DNA of 64,000 nucleotides from Bryum argenteum. Its lineage: Eukaryota > Streptophyta > Bryopsida > Bryales > Bryaceae. This document shows, one piece after another, positions 39,313 through 49,130 of this stretch (its first letter is position 1; the number at the start of each line of letters is the position of its first letter). The stretch spans positions 5,419,263 through 5,483,262 of the forward strand of contig CM073330.1 in NCBI GenBank assembly GCA_037043015.1. Direction: 5' to 3'. The position numbers were made by a program, and so were the translations under genes. The notes beneath the pieces were generated by a model. It was given only the letters and a program-made list of their open reading frames with translations, did not search any database and had not been told where the DNA came from.

Positions 39313-39459
39313 TGGGTTTGAGTTCAAAGAAGAAGTTGACATTTAAATTAATGCGGTTCTAGTGAGCTATTACAATTCCAGTTTAGAGTTTCTTGTTGGT
39401 AGCAAATCCTAATTATACGACAGCGTACATACTATCCCCAAGGGACTTTTAAGGGTTAA
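39179..39459. repeat. Second TTAA-bounded perfect inverted repeat B-B', interleaved with A-A'
   Basis: TTAA at 39179-39182, arm B 39183-39234 (52 bp, begins CCCTTAAAAGTCCCTTGGGG), arm B' 39404-39455, TTAA at 39456-39459. The arms match without a mismatch. Arm B directly abuts arm A', so the order is A, B, A', about 95 bp of spacer, B'. Confidence 0.85.
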
Positions 39460-41360
39460 TGGCATGAGGACTTGGGTTATGAATGATAACAGCTACAAAC
39501 AGAAGTTGGGTGGTAAAGGTGTGGAAGTATGATTGGTCTAAAGAGCATCGCCGTTGGGTACTGTATTTGTGAAAAACAAATTAAGTTACAAACTTCCATA
39601 ACTTTCCCTCCAAAATGTTGCCATGTCACCTATCACATTATAGAGAAATGGAGATATCATGGAGAAATGGTAAACTTTCAAGTGCAGGGTATCTAGAATT
39701 GTACACTATATCTTTTGCATAATTTGGAACAATTTTCACAATTACAAGGCTATCATGTGAGCAAAGCAAAGACTTTTTTTTTAAGGTACAAGGTATTTAT
39801 GAAACAAAAAATAACAACTCTCCCTAGTTGAAGCCTTTTTTTCTAAAAGCAATAGGCACCTTGCACAAGGTTTTAAAGTTGCATGCTCATGTGTTCCTTT
39901 ATTGTAAAACTCGCATGTTTCTACATTTCATTTGTTTCCAAATTGAAGTGAAAATCTCTTTTACCTCCTTCCTCCAAATTTGAAATGAGTTATGAAGTTA
40001 TCGTAGGAGAAAACACCAGCAAATTTTGATCATTTTAATCTCACAATTATAAGTCAATTAACCATTTAAATCTCGTATGAGAGTAGAATGTCAAATTAAC
40101 TCTCAATACGATTGGATATTCTAAATAATGCTTAGATTGAGCTCTTCAAGACCTAAAGTAGAAGGAGGAGGTCATATAATTTGAAACTATAGGCATTTAT
40201 GCATGAGGGAACTTTAGGGGTTAAAGATTATTGTCTAAGTTGGAGTAAATCTTGTTGGAATCTGAACAAATAATTCTTGATGACAAAAGAGAATTTCTTT
40301 TTCTGTAGAGAACAAGGACATGTTATATCCTTTCCAGATAAGAACTCTTGAGTACAGAGGTCTTAAGTAGAGTAGGTCCCACAACAGGGCTCAAGTAATT
40401 TTCACGCATAGGTTTATGAGTGGTCTAAAATAGTAGGTCCCACAACAGAGCTCTAGTAATTTTTCAAGCATAGGTTTATGATAGCTTCTCCTTACAACAG
40501 CACCATGTACTCATTGCAAAAATTACATGGTATCTCTGTAGGGCACCATTTCAGGAACACCTATATTTTCAACATCAAAAATTCACAGCTCATTGTAGAA
40601 GAGTCCAAAAATGATGATTCCACTTGCTCTAGCTTTCTTATAATTTTCCCATGCACAAAAATTGGGTGCACTAGCATCATCTTTGTAGAATTCCCGTGCT
40701 GAAAATTGCACCATTATTGCCCACCTTAAGTATCTGATTTAGAGGGTTGAGTTCACCAGCTACAGGGGCAAGAGATCGATAGAAATTCTATGGAGGTGGG
40801 CTCACAGAGAAACCTCCAGTGATAAAGGTCGATGTGTCAAAACACCCCCAATAAATAATTTGCTCGATCACAGAAGTAGTTACTGACTAATTTTCTTGAT
40901 ACAGGCAGTCAAACCGTTCACAGCTAGACCGCACAACATTGGTACACCCACAAATTTCTTTCCCTTCTGGCGTTTCTCCATTTCCAAAACTACTCTACGA
41001 AGTGTATGGACAAAGTATAACTATGATGACGGCAGAGAGCAGCTCCGGAAGGGACTGTCAACCAGGACAGCATATCTGGAGTATCTCAACCTGGAATCAT
41101 AGTACTTTGACCCTCCAACACCAGCAGCTTGTAAGGATACACTAAAATTTACCTTACAAAACCATCTCCCATACAGTTGAGAAGCTGATGCTCCATCCGC
41201 GCCATGGCCGAACGAGTAGTAGAGCACCGGAATAGCATGCTTTTACCAATAATAGCGATGGTGAACTCAGCCTTTTCCTATACTGCCCTCCTTGGCTGCT
41301 GCAATCGATAAGCAGTGAATAAAAGGGTAACCAGGGCTAACCTGGGCGAAGGGATGACCT
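39460..41360. other. Intergenic region with repeat fragments
   Basis: About 39990-40230 is a diverged relative of the TTAA elements at 45488-45735 and 46473-46745 (shared atttta/taatctcaca, aataatgcttagattgag and the 3' end tttaggggttaa). About 40480-40730 is a dispersed repeat. Further on is the 3' flank of the minus-strand cyclin gene. No gene is supported. Confidence 0.5.
40480..40730 (-). repeat. Dispersed repeat, reverse complement of 44930-45230
   Basis: Reading the reverse complement gives the blocks seen at 44960-45210: tttgtgcatg, actagagcaagtggaatcatca, aggtgttcct and agaagctat. The two copies are clearly diverged but collinear. Confidence 0.7.
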
Positions 41361-42851
41361 TCACCGACTAGGAGGAGAATTTCTCACGAAATACTGGGAT
41401 AGAGGCTGCTGATGCTGGTACTGTGCATACGACGACGATTTTCGACCTGTGTATGACATGGGAAGTCCAGGAGGTACTCTCCTCTTGAATCTGGGGGACG
41501 TATCTTTCGGAGTTGGGGGAGCACTGCCACGAGGAGTTCCGGGTGAGCTGCTGTACTGACTTGAGGGAACACTTCCGAATGCAGGCAAGCTGCGTTCTAC
41601 ACGCTGCTCTGGTTTCCTCTCAGCTGCTGATATGTCTCTCTCGAGGTACGTACAATAGCTCTCGAACACGCTGATCGACACAGATAACTTGAAATCCAGA
41701 CGGAACAAGAATTCAAGCTCTAGTCGATTTAACTCCACCACGCTCACGCCTCCTACCCTCGCAAAGAAGGCGTTGTTGAAGTGCCTGCAGAAAACAAAAT
41801 AAGAGAGAACGTCAGCCAGAGGTAACATACGATCATTGATCGGGCAAATTACTAGCATAATCAATCAACAATCGTATTGAGGTGTCATTCACAATAACAG
41901 ACCACAATTAAAATCACAGCATTGCTGTGCAAGCAGACGACTTTATGGATCACTCAAGGTAGGGAACTTATACAATAGGACGAGGTTTACAATTAGAAGA
42001 TCTTGAAATGCGAACATCTTCTTAAATTCCGGCCGGTAGGAACCAACGCTAGATTGTACGATACAACTATCACCGGTAATAGGCAATGTACCCTCTAATT
42101 ACTGAGCATGAATTCTGACGACAACTGTGCTGGTGATTACGGACGCTTGCATGATCCCGAACCAGTGACACTAAAGGTCGTCAATGATTTGGTGATACGA
42201 AATCATAGGTAGAGAATGAGTACAGTTCTCATTACAATAAAAACTTGCACGAAGACCTAACTTCGTGTACTCAAGGATTTTCTAAGTAAAAACAGAGCAA
42301 AGATACGTTTGATTCAAGCAGCAAAGAGCTGAGACTTACACATCATCCAGCATTTTCGTGGCCACCATGACGCTAGTTACGAGTAGCCTGTGCACGTTGA
42401 GAGAGGTGACGAGTAAATCAGGTTGGCGGTGGATGAGGCGATCAAGAAATACGTAGCCAACGACAAAGCATGAGGGACTGCAACTGGTGTATTTAAAAAT
42501 ACGCTCCAAGTACTTAGCAATGCTGATGCTGGGTGCTCTCAAACCATGGAAAATTGTGAGCTTCTTCCCCTGCTGGGACGGACTGTTGGCAAATTGTTCA
42601 TTCCTGGCGACAAGACGGTCAAGCACAGCTGCTAAGACATGCAAGACCTTAGGAGCCTCTCTCTCCTCAGACACAGTGGAGTCATCTCCTACATCGTTAT
42701 TGGATTCATAGGTGATTGAGGACGAGGAGGACAGAGGTTTGACAGTGCTGATGGTCAACTGCATTCCTAATGCATCAACGTCGAGCTCTTCAGCCTCGTC
42801 GTCTCTCATGGTCTCTCCTAAAAACCCCGGCGTTCTGCACGCGGGCGGCAT
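41361..42851 (-). CDS. P/U-type cyclin
   Basis: Two exons, 42851-42340 and 41784-41361, join in phase 2 to give 311 residues. The cyclin box is at about residues 70-215: KVLHVLAAVLDRLVARNE, FHGLRAPSISIAKYLERIFKY, CFVVGYVFLDRL, NVHRLLVTSVMVATKMLDDVH, then NNAFFARVGGVSVVELNRLELEFL and a LDFKLSV end. This is the pattern of plant CYCU/CYCP proteins, which are related to yeast Pho80 and bind A-type CDKs. It is longer than the usual roughly 200 residues because of an acidic/Ser N-terminal extension (about 65 residues) and a Pro/Ser/Gly-rich tail (about 80 residues) that contains several SP/TP sites. The GT/AG intron splits the conserved DDVH codon, as expected from the family. Long 5' sequence without ORFs (42852 to about 44650) may be its leader and promoter. 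Confidence 0.92.
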
Positions 42852-44929
42852 CCTTCTAGCCTCGTCCTCCAGCTTTTCTTACTCTGCAGTCACGGCCCCC
42901 TTATCACTACATTTCTTTCAAACCCTTTCACCTCCATGGCTGCCTGTAACAAATTCAAGCAGACCTACACTGCCACCTGCAGATTCTCTCGCCACTGCCG
43001 TTAACCTCGGAATGCGGCTCCTGACCACGCCACATGTTCATCCTCGACTGCCTTCTTCCTTTCAAAACCGGGAGGTATCTCATAGAAACGGAATACTCCA
43101 AGCTCCAGACCCGCACCGGGAAATCTCTGCCTAGCTCAAATTCGAAAACAGTAAAGAACAAGAGCGGCTAGCTAGAGTGAGATGAGCTTGTTGTCTCGTT
43201 CTTCGAAAGTACGAGATCGTGTGCTGACAAGCAACAGAGAAGATACTCGCGTCACATCATCCCGCACCGAAGCTGGCCACACGAAGGTTGGTGGCAGAGG
43301 AGTGACAGAGCTCGACTGTGAGCGTCACCAGGTCACGCACAGCACAAGCACCATGAAGATGTTGGACAAGCAAATCATCCAATAGCAGGCGGAATACGCA
43401 CTCTGTAGACAACCACAGCCACAGAGCTATACACTCCGCATGGCCCGCATTTAGCCTCATTACGCGACCAATGAGACTAAGATAAAGAGCAGCTCATCCA
43501 CCTCCGCTGTAAAGAAAAAACTCATCATACTCATAGCCACATGTGCCTTTTCCTACAATGACACTTGGTGACTCTTGCCTTAAAACTCGACCATATTCTC
43601 GTAACCTAACAAGCACCTAAAAGCAACTTCAAATCCAAAAACACCTAATAAATTACTTGCGCAGAATCAGATTCCCGAGAAAGTCGAAAGACTTTGACTG
43701 TACATCAAACACAAGTTACCTCAATACAAAGTCACACTCTGATACTGTCAAGTCAAAGCACAGAATCACATAGTGCACCTGCAACAGCACACTAACACTT
43801 AAAACAAGTACACCGTGAAAGTTACAGCCAAGCACAGAATCAGACAAAATGTAAGCAAATCAAATCACCTCACAAACAAGAAAAACGCGAAAAACGCTTC
43901 GATCGCTACCAGATTCCCACGAACGTCAAAGTAACAAAGTCAGCTAAAAAGAATCGCATCAAGATCGATGTTATAAGATTGCACTCTACTTTGGTTTCAA
44001 AATCTTTTGTCCTACTACATCGATACGTTCAAAACATTAAAAAATAAAAAATAAAAAATAAAATAACTATTGTCCTGCATCCATCGATTCAGGACTCAGG
44101 AGACGGATCAATGGCGTTCGATATGATCCTAAAAACAGAAACAAGCAAGGTCAACGTAATGTCCGAACAGTAATAAAACTTCCAAAATAGTTCTAAATTT
44201 ATAATTATTACCGCAAGAACCAGCAGTTGAACAGACTTCAAGTCTCCTGACAGCAACAGGATCCAATAATGCAGGGAAGGGAGCTGGAAGGTGAGAGAAA
44301 CTCGGACATAAAAGCGAAATGCGTCATAGCTACAGTAACAAGCTCGTTTTCCCTTCAAATTTTGATTTGCAAATTGCAAAAACACGGCATAAAATGCTAG
44401 CCAGGCGGATCAACTACGTAATGAATCGCAATTTGCGAAACAAATGCGGGTACAGAAACAATGTCAGGCTGATGAAGGAGAAGACTGGGCCCCGGAGAAG
44501 GAGGTTCAGGATCGGGTACGATCCTTGGGTTTGGTCACGAAGCTGAGGATTGGTGAGGCTTGCGACGTGGTGGGCGACAGGGGCTTTGGGTTTTGTCGTG
44601 TAGGACTGCATGTCCTGTGGCTGGCCGTCAGGCATCTTTATTTAGGGTAAGGAGCTAGATACATTGCTTTACCGCCGGATTTTTGAAAGTGGACTTGTGG
44701 TGTAGCCTTTTTGGAGGGTTGCATGCATTGCATTAATTTTGGGCAATGGGTTGTGCAACTTTTTGTTTAAAAATTTAGTGGAAGTGTTTTTTGGTTTTGG
44801 TTTGGAGGCATTTTAGATGTTTCAAGGATTGTATCAATGTTGAGCAATTGTTTAACCCTTAAAGGCGCCTGTCACACCCTCAATTTTTCACTTATTTTTT
44901 AATATCGTCCTGGTCACCTTTTTGTGATG
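42852..44929. other. Probable cyclin 5' flank, then intergenic
   Basis: The first 600 bases are GC-richer than the intergenic average and probably transcribed as cyclin 5' UTR. An AAAAT-type low-complexity run lies at about 44036-44065. The open frames at 44319-44650 show no recognisable family and are not called. A TTAACCCTTAA terminus at about 44854 may mark another TTAA element whose other end I could not fix. Confidence 0.4.
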
Positions 44930-45230
44930 CATCTACAAAGTGAAATATGGTAAGGTGTCCTATAATGGCGCAATTTTCAGCACAGAAAATCTAGAGGAAT
45001 GTTGCCAGTGCAAGCAATTTTTGTGCATGTGGAAAATTAGCAGAAAACTAGAGCAAGTGGAATCATCATTTTTCGACTCTTCTACAGTAAGTAATGAATT
45101 TCTAAAGATGGAAATATAGGTGTTCCTAAAATGGTGCCCTAAAGTGACGCCCTATAATCTTTGCAGTGTGTACATGGTACTGTTGTATGGAGAAGCTATT
45201 ATGTATGTGACAGTGAAGATTACTAGGGCT
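44930..45230 (+). repeat. Dispersed repeat (inverted relative of 40480-40730)
   Basis: Collinear in reverse complement with 40480-40730, and partly with 35485-35660. Three copies in 10 kb suggest a common nonautonomous repeat in this genome. Confidence 0.7.
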
Positions 45231-45487
45231 CCATTTTCGGCACTGCGCCATTTTGGGCTGCTCAACCATACTACAATTCAAATCGCAATTTGTATGAGTG
45301 ATTTGTGCTTTGAAAGGATTGTGGTAGGTAGGTTGGGATTGCACAAAACCTTGTAGGAGGTTGCAAACTCATCATTGATTGGTTCATTCATGCTGCCCAA
45401 GTTCAAAAAGTGCACTATTCAGGTTGCCCAAGTCCAAAAGATGGTGAGATCCAATTCCGGGCTGCTCATTGAGGAGTGGAAGGACCT

Positions 45488-45735
45488 TTAACCCCTAACT
45501 TTCATGGAGGTTCCCGCATGAGAAAAACTCAACCAACTTTGACCATTATAATCTCACAAATGAGGAAGAATGAACGGTTCAAATTTGGTTCATGAGAAAA
45601 ATGTCAAGTGAACTTTAAGATCTTACGGTTGAATCTTTTAAATAATGCTTAGATTGAGGTTTATTGAGCTTAATCTGAAGGGAGGTCAAATTTTGTGACT
45701 TAGACCATTTTGCAACAAGAAAATTTAGGGGTTAA
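45488..45735. mobile_element. TTAA-bounded MITE, copy 1 (248 bp)
   Basis: Starts TTAACCCCTAAC and ends TTAGGGGTTAA. The interior is collinear with 46473-46745: ttataatctcacaaatgag, gaatgaacggttcaaatttgg, taatgcttagattgag and ggtcaaattttgtgacttaga are shared. TTAA ends with CCCCTAA termini are piggyBac-like. There is no coding capacity. Confidence 0.85.
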
Positions 45736-45959
45736 GGGTTAAAACAAGAATATTAGAGTATAAAGAATTATGATTTAAACTCCTAGATGTCTCTCCCTCC
45801 AAAAACAGAAAACACATTCCTAAAAAAAAGTTTCATATATGAAAATGGATATGTAGGCTATTTAGATCTCAACTGTACAATTTTGAAACAAACTTGATGT
45901 AGGTCATGTAGATAAAGATTTAAGTCATGAGGCCTCATAGATTGCAAGATCATGACGTT

Positions 45960-46472
45960 TTAGGACACAAACTAGGCCAACAAAATTCATCATTTTCACA
46001 CTAGATTAGAAATTATACCAACAAAGCTACTCATTGAAAACTGCCAAAAGTTTTATAAAAGGGAAAATAGTCCAAAACCGGACCTTTTTGCTCTCAAATC
46101 TAATGTTTTATCTACAAAACATCTTCGCGTTGGTCAAGATTTATACAACTAAGACTGGATTCTAAATATAATCCATTCCAACAGATTAATTTGAAATCTA
46201 ATGTTGGATGAAGGAGATATAGCTCGTCAAAACTCATTCATTTTTTCACTTTTTTCATTGTCAAAACATCATTGCAAATATAATACCAAAAGTTTTTGGA
46301 TGAAAAATCTTCCAACCAAAAAATTGTAAAATTTTGTTTTATGATCATGGTTATACAAAAAGAACTCATCAAGAACTATTTTATGCTTTCACATAATTGG
46401 CTTGTAGTGGTAAAACATGCCTAATTTTTATAAACCCAAAACTAAAAGTTGGCATCACTAAAATAAATGCCA
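45960..46472. repeat. Repeat related to the arms of the 8828-11885 element
   Basis: Shares ordered blocks with about 11220-11700, for example tggatgaaggagatatagctc followed by tcattttttcacttt, and aatagtccaaaac. It lies between two TTAA MITEs, so the three elements form a nest. Confidence 0.6.
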
Positions 46473-46745
46473 TTAACCCCTAACTTTTCTTAAAACCCAA
46501 ACCGGGTTTTGGAGGCTCTCGGAGGAGAAAAACTTAGCCAACCAATCTGTGACCATTATAATCTCACAAATGAGTAAGAATGAACGGTTCAAATTTGGTA
46601 TGTGTGAAGAATGTCAAGTGAACTTTGAGATATTACGGTTGAATCTTTTGTATAATGCTTAGATTGAGATTTTTTGAGCTTGATTTAAACGAAGGTCAAA
46701 TTTTGTGACTTAGACAATTTTGTAACAAGGAAAATTAGGGGTTAA
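46473..46745. mobile_element. TTAA-bounded MITE, copy 2 (273 bp)
   Basis: Starts TTAACCCCTAAC and ends TTAGGGGTTAA, the same termini as 45488-45735. It has about 25 extra bases near its 5' end and otherwise differs by scattered substitutions. Confidence 0.85.
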
Positions 46746-47721
46746 CTCATAGATGATATGGATGTGCACAATTTTTAATATCACACACGTTCTTTATAAT
46801 ATCAACTTATCTTAGTAGTGTCACCAAGAATTTCATGATATCACAATTTTATGGTTTTTGACCTTGAATGCAGTGTAAGGGCATTATTAATGAGCAGCCG
46901 TTCAAGAGAAATTGCACTTTTTGAAGGGGCGTTATGTCAGAAGACAAATAGTTTTGTGTGGCCTAATGTTTTTGAACAGTAGTTCCGAAATGTTTGGCCT
47001 TTGATGTCAAAAATTAACAAGTACCAATGTTATTATTTTCATTTTAAGCACCCAAAATACGCCATTTTAACAAAATAATGTCATTTGGGAGCTTAAAAAT
47101 TTGTTTTCCATTGCAACTATATAACCTACAAAGTATTTCAGTTAAGTATACTTAATGAGCATATCATAATGAGATTGTTACTTTCTTCTAGGAGTGTTGA
47201 ATTGTGGGTTGTTCAAAACAAGAGCCGCAAGTTGTTTCTCAAAGTGCTAATTCATGAAATCAAGTAATTGCTCCACTTGAAGGATACTAAAAAAATGTAT
47301 TCGCCTCGAAATAAATTATGGCTCACTTGGGCTTTATAAATAATTGAAGTTATAAATCTATAACCAATGAAGTTAATCATTTATAATTTATAACTTTTAT
47401 AATCTATATTTTTATAAATTCATAGTATTAACTAAAGGTAAATGATTAATAAAGTTTGAGGCTACAATGGTCCAAACATAAAAATAATAATGAGAAAATC
47501 CTATTAAAAGAAACTATACAACCATTTGGTTACCTCAATCATGTTGTATATTTGTTGAAGAATGAGGATATCATTTGAGCTCGGGATCAATCTCTTTCCC
47601 CGGTACAATAATCACAAATTATATTCAAACACTAGAGAACTCATCACTAATAACTTTAAGCTTCATTGATGACTTTTGAGACATTTGAAGTTACTATCAA
47701 CACCAAGCCACCCTTACACTA
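46746..47721. other. AT-rich intergenic region
   Basis: No gene, RNA or repeat recognised; a TA target-site duplication of the following element is at 47720-47721. Confidence 0.5.
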
Positions 47722-48655
47722 CAGTGGGGTACAGAAATAATTCGAACTGAATTTGTAGGCAGTTTTTGAAAAAACTTCGAAATGTGCCTACATACTCAAA
47801 AATGATCGGAATTGCAATCCGTAAAGGGTGTTGGAACCACGTTAGAGTGTTTTACACTATCATGGCAAAAAATTGCTTCTTTTTTGTGCAATTGTTCAAA
47901 GAACTAAAACTCTACATGTTCCATCCACAATTGACCATTGTCGCTTTGTGCTTCAATTACAATGTTCATTTTCACTTGCAAAATTGATATGAGTGCCATA
48001 AGTTGTTCTTTAGATACTTGAGCTCATGCTTATTGAATCATTGATATGTTCCTTGTTTTCTTCTTGGGTAGGAGGAATGTCTTAGAATGTGCTTGTGACT
48101 ATTCAATTTTTCTCAAAGCTTTCAAGCCATTCACACCACTAGAAATATCCTACAAGGACTTAAAGGATGGTTTGATAAAGTTAGGGTGCTTACTTTCATA
48201 AGCTCATTGCCAAACTCAAATTCTTTTAGCATTCTCGCCGAGTTTAAATCAAAGTTCAATTTCACACCTTAAGTGTTGATTGGAAATTTATCACAAAACT
48301 ACTCCAACTCAAAAGTTTAGAGGGAGCAAGTATTTTTGAACATTCAACAATGAGCTCAAGTATCTAAAGAACAAATTATGGCATTCATATCAATTTTGCA
48401 AGTGAAAATGAACATTGTAATTGAAGCACAAAGCGACAATGGTCAATTGTGGATGGAACATGTAGAGTTTTAGTTCTTTGAACAATTGCACAAAAAAGAA
48501 GCAATTTTTTGCCATGATAGTGTAAAACACTCTAACGTGGTTCCAACGCCCTTTACGGATTGCAATTCCGATTATTTTTGAGTATGTAGGCACATTTCGA
48601 AGTTTTTTCAAAAACTGCCTTCAAATTCAGTTCGAATTATTTCTGTACCCCACTG
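47722..48655. mobile_element. 934-bp Tc1/mariner-like foldback element
   Basis: Begins CAGTGGGGTACAGAAATAAT and ends with its reverse complement; TA flanks both sides (47720-47721 and 48656-48657). The arms, 47722 to about 48026 and about 48350 to 48655, are almost identical inverted copies of about 305 bp. The central loop is about 320 bp. CAGTG(G) termini with a TA target site fit the Tc1/mariner superfamily. Each arm has a 73-codon open frame which is the same in both arms; it resembles no transposase I recognise and follows from the arm duplication. Nearly identical arms imply a recent origin or gene conversion. Confidence 0.85.
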
Positions 48656-49130
48656 TACAATACTACAACCCATAAAAGCCAAATCCATTGAGGTAGATGG
48701 TAAAATGTAATATAAACAACCCTTTCCTCATTAATGTCAATCACAAATTCAAGACACATAGGACGATGGTATGCTAATTCTTGAATAACACAATTCAAAA
48801 TACATAGGATGATGGTGTAATAATTTTGTGTTATGGTGACATGCCTATTCGTCACAGTTAAGGGATGTAAGTGTATAATACACTTACCTAATATACATAT
48901 TTTTTGCTAAAATACTGATCTCCACAAAAGGCATGGAGTTTCACTTTGTCATTCAAGATGTTGAACTTCAACAATTGCGCTTACGGGTTAAGCAACTTAT
49001 TGAGCGCTGTACATTCTCTGGATGATGCAATCAAAAGCCCTCATTGCTACCTTCTTATTTTTCCCTTCTGAAAATGAAATAAAATTGAGTGATCCACCTC
49101 CGGAATTTTACATGAAGAATGGACCTGCAT
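48656..49130. other. Intergenic region
   Basis: Nothing recognised apart from the probable 3' UTR of the minus-strand thioesterase gene that ends at 49131. Confidence 0.5.

Noticed and set aside
42712-43134. 140-codon plus-strand open frame
   Set aside because: Mostly antisense to the cyclin N-terminus; no family motif.
44319-44650. Basic plus-strand open frames near 44.4 kb
   Set aside because: No recognisable domain, no clear splice partners, and close to the likely 5' region of the cyclin gene.
47766-48611. Two nearly identical 73-codon open frames on opposite strands
   Set aside because: They are the same sequence in the two arms of the foldback element and show no known domain.
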